Below are positions 58,301-64,000 of a stretch of 64,000 bases of DNA, piece by piece. The first letter of the stretch is position 1. Each line of letters begins with the position of its first letter. The position numbers and the translations under genes are program-made. Under the pieces are notes generated by a model. The model was not told the DNA's origin. It worked only from the letters and a program-made list of their open reading frames with translations, and made no database searches. The DNA comes from Aricia agestis (Eukaryota; Arthropoda; Insecta; Lepidoptera; Lycaenidae), in NCBI RefSeq assembly GCF_905147365.1, contig NC_056420.1:3172001-3236000 (forward strand). The letters run 5' to 3'.

Positions 58301-59219
58301 CCAGGGTCCTGGCTAGCAGTTGGCATGGAGAATTCCCACGTCGAAGTGCTCCACGCGGGCAAGCCGGACCGCTACCAGCTGGTGCTGCACGAGTCCTGCG
58401 TGCTGTCCCTCAAGTTCGCGCAGTGCGGGAAGTGGTTCGTGTCGACGGGGAAGGATAACTTGCTGAACGCGTGGCGGACGCCTTACGGCGCGAGCATATT
58501 CCAGGTTTGACAGTTGACAGATTGTTTTTTTTTATTGTGGGATGTCGTAGCAAAGATCTGGTTTGGAAGGTTTTTTAAGATATAATTTAGATGTAGAGTT
58601 GAGAAAATAGGTTGATCTTCACCTGCACAATAATGTTCATCTGCCTCTAGCAAGTACTTATGGAGAGATAGCAATAATCATGTGTATTGTGAAAGCAAGA
58701 AGTAGCATACTAATTTCGTCGCAGTTTGGGTGTGAGTTTTAAGTTTAATTGGAAGTGTAATCTTCCAATTAAACTTAAAAGTCCGTCAAGAAAGTGAAGA
58801 AATTAAAAAGTGGCAACATCGTAGTGTCATCCCTTTTTTCTTAGATTGATTTAAAAGGGATGACACTATGATGTTGCAACTTTTTAATTTCTTCACTTTA
58901 TTGACATACTTTAAATAGACAGTATCTCAGTGATCCTAATAATGTTATAATTTTTCACATTCAGAAATACCTAAGTGTCATTTGTTTGAGTTGTTGATAA
59001 AGCACAAAAAGTGGTTAAGAAGAAAATATACTTTTAAGACATAGACTTTGATATAAGTAATATTTTTGTTTTGTAATTGTCTTTACATTAAAATATTGTT
59101 TTTTGTTTCAGTCCAAGGAATCATCATCGGTGCTCAGTTGTGATATATCAGCGGACGATAAGTACATAGTGACGGGTTCAGGGGACAAAAAAGCGACAGT
59201 GTACGAAGTGATGTACTAG
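40330..59219 (+). CDS. gro: Groucho/TLE transcriptional corepressor (18 coding exons)
   Basis: Joins 40330-40371, 40457-40554, 41958-42021, 42359-42403, 43622-43759, 44223-44255, 48204-48320, 48827-48943, 50065-50154, 50674-50727, 51346-51456, 51808-51929, 54396-54654, 55450-55629, 56221-56299, 57155-57319, 58305-58504 and 59112-59219: 2022 nt, 673 residues plus stop, no frameshift, GT/AG at every intron. Seen: Q domain (1-129, starts [14 protein letters not shown]), GP region (130-218), CcN region (219-266; SVSP site, NLS KRRKEEK, acidic [10 protein letters not shown]), Ser/Pro region (267-343), WD40 propeller (about 345-673, ends [10 protein letters not shown]). Family knowledge: nuclear corepressor without DNA binding, tetramerises through Q, is recruited by WRPW or eh1 motifs bound by the propeller (Hairy/E(spl), Engrailed, TCF), and works with HDAC. 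Fly Groucho is somewhat longer, the difference lying in the linkers. All domains are intact, so the gene should be functional. Confidence 0.96.
40457..40554 (+). CDS. gro: groucho exon 2
   Basis: Residues 15-46 plus two bases of Ser47. [20 protein letters not shown] is the hallmark first helix of the tetramerising Q domain. Acceptor TTTTAG, donor TC/GTAAGT, phase 2. Confidence 0.96.
40763..40808. repeat. palindrome in groucho intron 2
   Basis: TTTCATCCACATTATAAAT and ATTTATAATGTGGATGAAA around a GCATG centre. Confidence 0.85.
41012..41794 (+). mobile_element. non-autonomous P-type-like element in groucho intron 2
   Basis: CACGGAGCTCATACAAAGAG (41015-41034) at the left and CTCTTAGTATTAGCTCCGTG at the right are inverted repeats of about 23 bp, 780 bp apart. 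A THAP-like half-domain is encoded inside, which suggests the P superfamily. Confidence 0.55.
41190..41290 (+). pseudogene. THAP-like half-domain inside the intron 2 element
   Basis: [20 protein letters not shown] then TITFH: N-terminal Met with C-x3-C and an ITFH strand, as in the first half of a THAP zinc finger. The frame ends in a stop shortly after, and the second half is absent. Too short to act alone. Confidence 0.4.
41958..42021 (+). CDS. gro: groucho exon 3
   Basis: Completes Ser47 and encodes [20 protein letters not shown] and Met68. Amphipathic helix of the Q domain. Donor ATG/GTAATT, phase 0. Confidence 0.95.
42359..42403 (+). CDS. gro: groucho exon 4
   Basis: [15 protein letters not shown], residues 69-83, identical in character to the fly protein. 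Acceptor TTGCAG, donor CAG/GTGAGT. Confidence 0.96.
42583..42825 (-). mobile_element. repeat family 'CGGCCAAGTGCGAGTCGGAC', copy in intron 4
   Basis: Begins GGATTCCGTACCCAAAGGGT on the plus strand (complement of the family end), with CTGTAACTCAAGAACCGCTA and TATCTGTTGCCGCTATTACA shared inversely with 49439-49729. The left terminus of the family is lost here. Confidence 0.55.
42899..43037. mobile_element. palindromic MITE, 'AATTTCACCAACG' family, copy 2 (intron 4)
   Basis: AGCCCCAATTTCACCAACTG and TTGTTGGTGAAATTGGGGCT are inverted ends; body TCTTCTCTTTCATTCATAAG as at 17165. Confidence 0.8.
43622..43759 (+). CDS. gro: groucho exon 5
   Basis: Residues 84-129, [20 protein letters not shown] to SELNAIIG, the end of the Q domain. 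Long T-run before the acceptor CAG; donor GGG/GTAAGT. Confidence 0.96.
44223..44255 (+). CDS. gro: groucho exon 6 (33-nt microexon)
   Basis: [11 protein letters not shown], residues 130-140. Length divisible by three, so skipping would keep the frame (exon 5 IIG joins QQIHA). Acceptor TTTGCAG, donor CTT/GTAAGT. Glutamine-rich microexons here are plausible alternative cassettes. Confidence 0.8.
44628..44831. mobile_element. MITE 'GGGCTAAAATGGTCAC', copy 1 (intron 6)
   Basis: AGGGCTAAAATGGTCACTTT at the left; ATGTGACAATTTTAGCCCCA at the right. Inner ATCATATTATGAATCATAAT hairpin. The same element lies inverted in intron 8. Confidence 0.7.
44906..45098 (+). mobile_element. Helitron-like element, copy 11 (intron 6)
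   Basis: AGTGTGTCTGCCTGTCTGTT, then ATTTTGCTGAAATTTTGTAT, CTGGGAAAGGAAATAGGATA and the end GCGTTATCTAG before T. Confidence 0.65.
45838..46322 (-). mobile_element. TTAA MITE, subfamily A, copy 4
   Basis: GAGAATTCCACACCGCCG after TTAA; CGCCCCTGGTGTATTCTC before TTAA at 46323. Minus orientation. Confidence 0.8.
46327..46800 (+). mobile_element. TTAA MITE, subfamily B, copy 3
   Basis: Starts directly after the TTAA ending the A copy and ends before TTAA at 46801. A and B are head to head here, but head to tail at 11684-12644. Confidence 0.8.
47510..47647. mobile_element. near-perfect palindromic MITE (intron 6)
   Basis: CAAACCTACGCGACCAGGCG ... CAATACAAAACACACATTTG, then loop ACAAGTTAT, then the complement to CGCGTAGGTTTGG. 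Arms of about 60 nt with only one or two mismatches. Confidence 0.85.
48122..48193 (+). repeat. direct repeat just upstream of exon 7
   Basis: TACACGATTAACTTGGTA occurs at 48122 and again at 48176, ten bases before the exon 7 acceptor AG. Confidence 0.8.
48204..48320 (+). CDS. gro: groucho exon 7
   Basis: [20 protein letters not shown] to PAPAHK, residues 141-179, the Gly/Pro-rich region. Very GC-rich against its AT-rich introns. Donor AAG/GTACAG chosen; a second donor CAG/GTCAGC six bases downstream would add Val-Gln. Confidence 0.88.
48827..48943 (+). CDS. gro: groucho exon 8
   Basis: [20 protein letters not shown] to ARAIAQQ, residues 180-218, proline-rich GP linker. Acceptor TTCAG, donor CAG/GTGTGT. 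Confidence 0.88.
49192..49394. mobile_element. MITE 'GGGCTAAAATGGTCAC', copy 2 (intron 8)
   Basis: CGGGGCTAAAATGGTCACAT to GGGACCATTTTAGTCCCAGT; inverted homologue of 44628-44831. Confidence 0.7.
49439..49729 (+). mobile_element. repeat family 'CGGCCAAGTGCGAGTCGGAC', copy in intron 8
   Basis: AATCGGCCAAGTGTGAAACT at the left, GTTTTTACCCTTTGGGTACG at the right. Confidence 0.6.
49752..50006 (+). mobile_element. tRNA-related SINE S3 (intron 8)
   Basis: GAGGTCGTTGTTTCGATTCC contains a B-box-like element near the start; then GGCTGATTACCTGATTG, AGAGTGCTCTTGTGTACTGC and GGCCACCGTCACCGAAAC. Opposite orientation to the copy at 24458. It ends about 60 nt before exon 9. Confidence 0.6.
50065..50154 (+). 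CDS. gro: groucho exon 9
   Basis: [20 protein letters not shown] to KRRKEEK, residues 219-248. SVSP is a proline-directed (cdc2-type) site and KRRKEEK the nuclear localisation signal of the CcN region. Confidence 0.94.
50674..50727 (+). CDS. gro: groucho exon 10
   Basis: [18 protein letters not shown], residues 249-266, the conserved acidic stretch with CK2-type sites. Donor GAG/GTGAGG. Confidence 0.96.
50884..51098. mobile_element. palindromic MITE-like element (intron 10)
   Basis: GCTGCCGTTGCGTTGTTTTA and TAAAACAACGCAACGGCAGC head arms of about 40 nt, with ACCCAGGTGTCCACACGG and CCGTGTGAACACCTTGG next. Confidence 0.75.
51152..51304. mobile_element. MITE 'GTCAATT...CGCAACGCGACGCG' family, copy in intron 10
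   Basis: ACGGTCAATTTAGACCGCAA and GTGGTCTGAATTGACTGT are inverted ends; same inner GTATGGATTTAACAGAT as at 27387. It ends 41 nt before exon 11. Confidence 0.75.
51346..51456 (+). CDS. gro: groucho exon 11
   Basis: Residues 267-303, with [19 protein letters not shown], the Ser/Pro-rich region carrying kinase target sites in the family. Donor GAT/GTGAGT. Confidence 0.94.
51522..51606 (-). mobile_element. fragment of the 'CGGCCAAGTGCGAGTCGGAC' family (intron 11)
   Basis: TTCCATGCCCAAAGGGGGAA and CGGGACCCTATTACTATGAC match the family's end inversely. Confidence 0.5.
51808..51929 (+). CDS. gro: groucho exon 12
   Basis: [20 protein letters not shown] to NGLPPAK, residues 304-343 plus two bases of Pro344. 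Donor CC/GTAATT falls inside an apparent CCG-TAA, so an unspliced transcript would stop here. Splicing to 54396 gives the conserved KPAYSFH junction. Confidence 0.9.
51986..53030 (+). terminator. candidate alternative poly(A) sites in intron 12
   Basis: AATAAA occurs at 51986, at 52305 (followed by GCTTGTTTTTTCTGTTATTC) and at 52991 (followed by TTATTTCTTTACAATATGTG and more T/G-rich sequence). The last two have the hexamer plus U/GU-rich layout of real 3' ends. Part of the region (52030-52200) is a MITE. Confidence 0.35.
52030..52200 (+). mobile_element. 'ACAGGGTGTAACAAA' MITE, left half (intron 12)
   Basis: TACAGGCTGTAACAAAACTA, GATAATACTTTAAGGTGTGT and AAAGTAGCAGCGCTGAAAGA match the left arm of the 13626 copy; the right arm is missing. 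GGGACTAAAGCCGCAC at 51964 is complemented by GTGCGGCTTTAGTCGTCC at 52213, so another foldback may enclose it. Confidence 0.55.
53040..53930. other. intron 12 interior, nothing coding
   Basis: AT-rich; one palindrome at about 53290-53332 (GGAATTTGTAAATTATAAT and its complement). No exon recognised. Confidence 0.5.
53935..54034. mobile_element. small palindromic MITE (intron 12)
   Basis: ACCCCCACACATAATTACGA and CGCAGTTATGTGTGGGGAGC form the ends. Confidence 0.65.
54396..54654 (+). CDS. gro: groucho exon 13
   Basis: Completes Pro344, then [33 protein letters not shown] and [19 protein letters not shown] to LAQLDCL (345-430): entry to the propeller and first WD repeat. Donor TTG/GTGAGT. Confidence 0.96.
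55102..55438 (+). mobile_element. SINE-like element S1, copy 10, abutting exon 14
   Basis: Full-length copy from TATACGTGGGAGAGCCATGC to a 14-15 base A-tail. Same sense as groucho. Only TGTGTTTTCAG separates it from exon 14. Confidence 0.9.
55450..55629 (+). CDS. gro: groucho exon 14
   Basis: [20 protein letters not shown] to [12 protein letters not shown], residues 431-490, second WD blade. The acceptor TGTTTTCAG lies only 11 nt after the end of a SINE-like element. Donor AAG/GTACTT is weak. A decayed partial duplicate follows in the intron. Confidence 0.95.
55700..55830 (+). pseudogene. decayed partial duplicate of groucho exon 14
   Basis: TATGGGAGTTAGGCCCACGC onward repeats the 3' part of exon 14 and continues through the donor into the intron (GATTCTAAGGTAATTGTCTG against GATTCCAAGGTACTTGTCTG). 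Relative to the exon, 4 bases are lost after GTT(A/G)GG, shifting the frame, and the exon's 5' part and acceptor are absent. A third, shorter piece (TGCTACGCGCTAGCTATTAG) lies at about 55920. Not usable as an exon. Confidence 0.85.
56221..56299 (+). CDS. gro: groucho exon 15
   Basis: [26 protein letters not shown] and the first base of Gly517; third blade. Acceptor TCTTTGCAG, donor AAG/GTATGT, phase 1. Confidence 0.97.
56743..56905 (+). repeat. 84-bp tandem duplication (intron 15)
   Basis: AAAATGAGCGAAAGAGAAAG through GACAATATTTTCTCGAT occurs at 56743 and again at 56827 with a few changes. Confidence 0.85.
57155..57319 (+). CDS. gro: groucho exon 16
   Basis: Completes Gly517, [20 protein letters not shown] to SLGYCPT, residues 518-571, plus one base of Gly572. 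Fourth blade, with [11 protein letters not shown]. Donor CAG/GTTAGT. Confidence 0.97.
57460..57768. mobile_element. palindromic MITE-like element (intron 16)
   Basis: TGTTTATACACAGCGGTAAG and CCGCTGTGTCTGAACA form the ends; CGCAGTTTACCCCTCTAGTC faces CTAGAGGCGTTAAACCCGCG, and ACAAATGCGAAACCAT faces GCATTTGTTTCGCC. Arms are imperfect. Confidence 0.5.
58305..58504 (+). CDS. gro: groucho exon 17
   Basis: Completes Gly572, [20 protein letters not shown] to TPYGASIFQ, residues 573-638; fifth and sixth blades. Acceptor TTCCAG, donor CAG/GTTTGA. Confidence 0.97.
58740..58915. mobile_element. palindromic MITE 'GTGGCAACATCGTAGTGTCATCC', copy 2 (intron 17)
   Basis: AAGTGGCAACATCGTAGTGT and its complement, with AAGAAATTAAAAAG-type arms; same element as at 38232. 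A separate small palindrome (TAAGTTTAATTGGAAG) precedes it at 58740-58779. Confidence 0.75.
59112..59219 (+). CDS. gro: groucho exon 18 (terminal)
   Basis: [20 protein letters not shown] and [15 protein letters not shown] then TAG. Last blade and closing strand of the propeller. Confidence 0.97.
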   Translation, partial: SKESSSVLSCDISADDKYIVTGSGDKKATVYEVMY

Positions 59220-59287
59220 GACAAGTGAAGTGAAGTGATAATCTCAATCGGCAATAACTATAAAGTTAATGAGGGTAAAAGTGAGGA

Positions 59288-59293
59288 AATAAA
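59288..59293 (+). terminator. groucho poly(A) signal
   Basis: AATAAA 68 nt after the stop codon, followed by T/TG-rich sequence (TTTATTTTATGTTTGTTTTT). Gives a very short 3'UTR. Confidence 0.8.
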
Positions 59294-59430
59294 TTGTAAT
59301 TTTATTTTATGTTTGTTTTTTATTTGCCCTTATTTTATACAAAAATACTATAGTAAATCCCTACAGTAGAATAATAATGAGCCTTCACCTATGGATTGCT
59401 TTCTACAAAAGTAACATACGGTAACATTTT

Positions 59431-59700
59431 TGTAGCGGCGTGTGATTTGCTACATATACAGGCTCGAAAAAACTCGAACTACTAAGGCCTATGGTGAATT
59501 TTGAAATAATAACAACGTATATTCTTAGCGTATCAAAAAAATGTATTCTAGCGCAAAAGTTACAATATTCTAGGATAGGGGGGTAGGAACAATTAGCCAA
59601 TAGGCGACGCGTACGTGTATCGTTTCGTATATCACGACATTTTCGCGCACTATGATTGGATACAAAATGTCACGGGAAACTAGCACTTAAGTCCCAAACA
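59431..59700 (-). repeat. candidate 3' LTR of the BEL/Pao element
   Basis: On the minus strand, after GCCGCGGGCA, TGTTTGGGACTTAAGTGCTA begins 33 nt past the last pol codon; a possible end is CCGCTACA at 59431. Starting TG and ending CA fit an LTR, but without the partner LTR both ends are guesses. Confidence 0.3.
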
Positions 59701-59733
59701 TGCCCGCGGCCTTGAAAGCACCAGCTTTTAAAA

Positions 59734-60171
59734 CTATTCCTCTCTCACGAGTGGACAGATCTTCGTGTAAGATCGCCTTATGACACCTGATGCTGTCCTG
59801 ATGTCCGCCACTCTGGCGATGCCATCGTCACCAGGAATTGTCCTAACCACGCGACCGAGTTGCCATTTCAACGGCGGAAGAGCCACGTCCTTGATTAGGA
59901 CAAGCGTATCAGGCTTCAATTCCGCATTTTCCCTCCACTTAGCTCTGATTTGCAGCTCCGAGATATACTCACTAGCCCAGCGCGTCCAAAACTGCTGCCG
60001 CAGCTGTTCCACTCTCTGATAGCGGCTCAACCGGTGTACAGGTAAGTGCTGTAGGTCATCTTCACACACCGGTGCCGTGAGAGGTCGGCCAATCAAGAAA
60101 TGGCCAGGGCTGAGGGGATAGTAATCCGAGGGATCCGAAGACAGAGGTACCAGCGGACGTGAGTTTAGCAC
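59734..60171 (-). pseudogene. BEL/Pao integrase C-terminal part, out of frame
   Basis: 145 codons ending in a stop, from LNSRPLVPLSSDPSDYYPLS to YTKICPLVREE. This is the segment after the integrase core with the DUF5641 domain typical of BEL/Pao pol (LIKD..LPPLKWQLGRV motif). It lies in a different frame from the long pol frame, overlapping it by 7 bases, because of the deletion. No start codon of its own is expected; it would not be translated from the normal polyprotein. Confidence 0.8.
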
Positions 60172-63100
60172 AAGCCACCAAAATGCGGGGAATATGGAGG
60201 AATAAACGAGAATTTAATATTTTGACTCTTTGCGTAATCTACAACGTCTTTACTACAAGATGATAAAAACTGAGCAAACTCGTTTTTTAAACCTACAAAA
60301 TTTCGTCCATTATCTGAGAAAATTTCACACGGTTTTCCACGTCGAGACATAAATCGTTTGAGAGCGAGGAGGTATGCGTCAGTAGATAGGTCGCTGACAA
60401 GCTCCAAGTGAATAGCGCGAGTAATAAAACAAATAAACAGACAGATATAGGACTTTACTAATTTTGCTCCCCTACCCTTTCGATTTAAAACGGACACTGG
60501 TCCACCGTAATCCACACCAGTGCGAATAAAAGGGAAACCTGCCGTCAAGCGCTCCTTGGGCAGGTTGCCCATAAGTGGGCTTAGCGTTTTACCCCTGGCC
60601 CGTATGCAAGTGACGCACTGATGAGTGACCTTCCGAGCAAGATTCCTACCTGACAGCGGCCACCACTGCTCGCGCAAGCGGTACAGCAGCGCCTGTGGCC
60701 CGCAATGCAAAGATTGATTGTGTTCGTGAATAAATAGCAAGCGAGTAAAATAGTGCTTAGAACATAAAAGTATAGGATGCTTTTTATTATAATTAAAATC
60801 TATAGAATTTTTTATTCTGCCACCTACACGAATTAGGTCCTTTTCATCTAAAAATAAATTTAGGCTTGAAAGTCTGTTGCTTGACTTAACATTCCTTCCA
60901 CTCTTTAGCAAATTGTACTCCAAAGAAAATGACTGCCTTTGTGATAACTTAGCCAGCATAATCACCGCGCGATTCAACTCATCGACACCGATCGCGCCCG
61001 TCAGCTGATCGGTTCTGTGGCGCGGCCGGCTATTGTGCGTGAAGCGCAGTAAATAGGCAGCCGCGTGACTCATACGATTGAAGTTTGAAAATTTGTTGAA
61101 TGGAAAGAATGTTTCGTCCGTATTAATATTTTGATTTAAAAATGTATTTATAGCGCAAGATTTTAGTTCAGGCAAATCAGTAGGTAGGAACTCCGTGTTT
61201 GAATTTATATCTGAAGTTGAATTAAAATTTAAATTTAATGCGTGTAAAAATGGAGGGCCTCCCCACCACTCCTTGGATAAAGCTAAATCCTGAAGGCTGA
61301 CTCCGCGAGAGATTTGGTCGGCTGGATTATCTTTGCCACTTACATGCCTCCAGGTAAATACACTAGTCAGTTCGTGTATTTCGGCGACTCGATTCTGTAC
61401 GAACGTTTTAAGTAAATTAGGTGTCATACGTAACCAGCCTAGCACAATAGTCGAGTCGGTCCAGAATATGACTTCGTCGAACTCGCGAGTGAGCGAACTG
61501 CGAATTTTATCGTAGAGTTTAGCGCCTAGCAACGCGCCGCATAGCTCCAGTCGAGGTATACTAACAGGCTTCAATGGGGCTACCTTACCCTTCGACATTA
61601 ATAATTTTACGACAACACGATCATCGCATACGGTTCTCACATAAGCACAAGCGCCGTAAGCTGTCTGTGAGGCGTCCGTGAAAATGTGCAGCTCGACTCG
61701 TGTGCCGTCACACTGAAATGCGTGTCGCGGAATCTTTATTGAAGAAAGATGAGACAGACTGTCAACAAACCGGTTCCACGTACGTAAAATATCCGCGGGA
61801 AGCGGATCGTCCCACTGTAACTTAAGCAACCAAAGACGTTGTAATAAAACTTTGCCTATAATAATCGACGGACTTAATAAACCTAATGGATCAAATATTT
61901 GCGAAACTGAAGATAATATGGTGCGTTTCGTTACATTAGAAGTAGCCTGCTGTAACTGCGTATTAAAATTAAAATCGTCAGAAACGTTGCACCAACCTAA
62001 GCCTAAAGTTCTACATTGGCTATGTTCCCCGAAGTTTAAGTTGCGAAATGTATCAATAATATTATTATCATTCGGGGACATTGGGTATGCGCCCTCGCGG
62101 ACTTCAAAATTGAAAACCCACTTGCGTAAAGTAAAACAACCGGACTTTAGCGCGTCTACGGTACCCTTGCAAATTTTTAATAATTTGACCTTGTCGTCAC
62201 TAGAGGTCAGGAGGTCATCAACATAAATATCGTTATTTATGACTCTTTTGACTTCAAGGTCGGAACATTCAGCAGCCAGTTGCTTCAAACAGCGTACACT
62301 CAAGAACGGTGCCGAAGCCGTGCCATATGTGACCGTGTTCAGCTTGTATACTGCAAGCGGTTTAGACGGTTCGTCGCGCCACACGATTAGCTGTAAATCA
62401 CGTTGGTTCGGATTAACGAGGACCGAACGATACATTTTTTCGCAGTCGGCTAACGCGGTGTATCGGAACTGTCTAAAGCGCAACAGTATACCTAGCAAGT
62501 CACCCTGAATAGGAGGTCCAACGAATTGTATGTCATTAAACGAAATTCCGTTACTAGTGGCTGCACTGGCGTCAAACACGACACGGAGTTTCGTAGTAGT
62601 ACTGTGTTCACGAAACACGCCGTGATGCGGCAGAAAATAGTTGGGGTTCGAATAACTATCGACCTTAGTCATGTGACCTAAGTCGATGTACTCTCGCATG
62701 AAATCTACGTATAATTGCTTATAGCTAGTGGGTGCGCGTAGCAACCGTTTTTCTAAAGCGAAAAAACGGCGCTCAGCTTGGGAGTACGATTCGCCCAGAA
62801 CCTCAGATGATTTTTTGAGCGGAATGTCAACAACAAACCTACCGTGCTTGTCACGTGTAGTATTTGTTGTAAAACTTTGTTCACAAGCCATCTCTTCATC
62901 AGAGTACGTATTCCGAGGCTGAGTTAGCTCTTCGAGCTCCCAAAACTGACGTAATTGAGCGTCTATAGATGTACTAAAATTACACTGGACGTGTCCATAT
63001 TTTTGCATAATATTATTATGATTGATAGGACCCGAAACCATCCAACCTAACTTAGTATTTTGTAAGAATGGACCGTTCGGTAAACGTATCTTGCCATCCT

Positions 63101-64000
63101 CGAGCAAGTCCCAAAACCTGTCCGCTCCTATTAAAATATCTATATTTTGTTGCCCTAAAAATTGCGAATTTGCCAACTGAACGTTATCAGGTACCTTAAA
63201 GTGCGCGTGGTGTACCTGAACAGCGGGCAAGGTGGGCGTTATCTCGTTAAGAACAAAACATTGAAGTCGCATCGAGTAGGAATTAACGCGCGATTTTACT
63301 TGTATGTCACACAAATGCGTCGAATGTGAAATAATATTACCTACTCCGCATATCATTTTAGTGGACTGTATTAACGGAAGATTTAATTTTTTGCAAAACG
63401 AATGTGTAACGAAACAACTTTGACTACCACTGTCTAGTAAAGCGCATGCGACATGATAATTATTATCTTTATCGAGAATTTCAACTAGCGCAGTGGATAG
63501 CAAAACTGGTTGCTCATTAATGCAGTTTACATCTGTGTGCGTGTACGCGTGAACATCGCAAACCTGTCCCTTATCGCTTTGACCGCAACTGATTGAGGGA
63601 GAGGGCGCGAGCCTTACCATTCCGCTCGCGCTAGCCTCAGCGGCGACAGTTGATGATTTAGATACAAGGCTTGTGGTATGATTAGAATCGCTAGAACGAT
63701 GAATTAGTGAGTTATGTTTTGAGCTGCATTTTTTGCAAGGTCCAAACAAACAGTTGTTTACAGTGTGCCCGGAACGTAAACAATTTTCACATAAGTTGTG
63801 TTCTTTAACGATTTTAAGTTTAGATTTTAAGTCCATGTTAATGAATTGTGAACAAGTGTAAATTGGATGCGGAGCCTTGCATACTACACACAACCTACGC
63901 GAATTATTGCGCCCGGCAGGCTTATTTAAATTAGATACTACGTTACACTGTGTCACGTTACTGCGAAAAGTAGCACATGATTTTTTGTTAACTTCGGTTA
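60165..64000 (-). pseudogene. pol: BEL/Pao gag-pol polyprotein, truncated in integrase (partial at 5')
   Basis: Open from the window edge (no stop in 64000-63957) for about 1277 codons to TGC TAA at 60165. In order, counting from the in-frame GTG at 63956: zinc-knuckle region with CVVCKAPH, CENCLRSGH and CKKCSSKH (23-81), aspartic protease LLDSGSQS (about 173-180), reverse transcriptase with LADCEKM (Asp504) and YVDDLL (578-583), RNase H with FTDAS (Asp761), Glu804 and WTDST (Asp834), integrase zinc-binding H..H..CVTC (about 1079-1117), and catalytic Asp1149 (GVDYGG) and Asp1215 (FSDNG). The frame ends at PPYSPHFGG followed by LC, just where the catalytic Glu should come. Everything before is intact, so the damage is young. 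Family role: copying of the element through an RNA intermediate in virus-like particles. This copy lacks a working integrase. Confidence 0.9.

Larger units (their letters stand above)
59431..64000 (-). mobile_element. BEL/Pao LTR retrotransposon, defective, runs off the window
   Basis: Coding from zinc knuckles to the integrase C-terminal domain on the minus strand, in BEL/Pao order. A deletion in integrase breaks the frame at about 60170. Downstream of pol the sequence reaches a candidate 3' LTR. The 5' LTR, primer site and most of gag lie outside. Tail to tail with groucho, whose poly(A) signal is about 140 bp away. Confidence 0.9.

Noticed and set aside
61333..62922. Plus-strand frames within the retrotransposon
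   Set aside because: Antisense shadows of pol.

Overview
This is a window of insect nuclear DNA, most likely from a moth or butterfly. The evidence is a split gene with canonical GT/AG introns, AT-rich intergenic DNA, a long (TG)n tract, and a very dense load of repeats of lepidopteran character: short poly(A)-tailed SINE-like elements, Helitron-like elements ending in CTAG, TTAA-flanked and other palindromic MITEs, and a BEL/Pao retrotransposon. The species assignment is inference from repeat style and codon content; no marker gene fixes it.

The one complete gene is groucho (TLE family transcriptional corepressor) on the + strand. I assemble 18 coding exons from 40330 to 59219, all in frame (2022 nt, 673 residues plus stop). 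It carries the N-terminal Q domain, a GP region, a CcN region with nuclear localisation signal and CK2/cdc2-type sites, a Ser/Pro-rich region and the C-terminal WD40 propeller. The introns hold MITEs, SINE-like elements, Helitron-like pieces and a decayed duplicate of one WD40 exon. Two things could affect expression: a SINE-like element ends 11 nt before the 3' splice site of exon 14, and intron 12 opens with an in-frame stop followed later by good poly(A) signals, so a short form without WD40 is conceivable.

Region by region: 1-36.2 kb is almost entirely intergenic or long-intron DNA built of nested repeats. At 36.50-36.56 kb on the - strand there is a short candidate first coding exon with an ankyrin-repeat-like start, preceded by 5'UTR-like sequence; the rest of that gene is not recognised here. 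36.9-39.8 kb holds a THAP-fragment element, hairpin MITEs and a MITE dimer with a SINE nested in it. 39.8-40.3 kb is the presumed groucho promoter and 5'UTR. groucho fills 40.3-59.3 kb.

From about 59.4 kb to the right edge a BEL/Pao retrotransposon lies on the - strand, tail to tail with groucho. Its pol reading frame runs off the window and is intact through zinc knuckles, protease, reverse transcriptase, RNase H and most of integrase, but an internal deletion at about 60.17 kb shifts the frame and removes the segment holding the catalytic Glu. This copy should not be autonomous.
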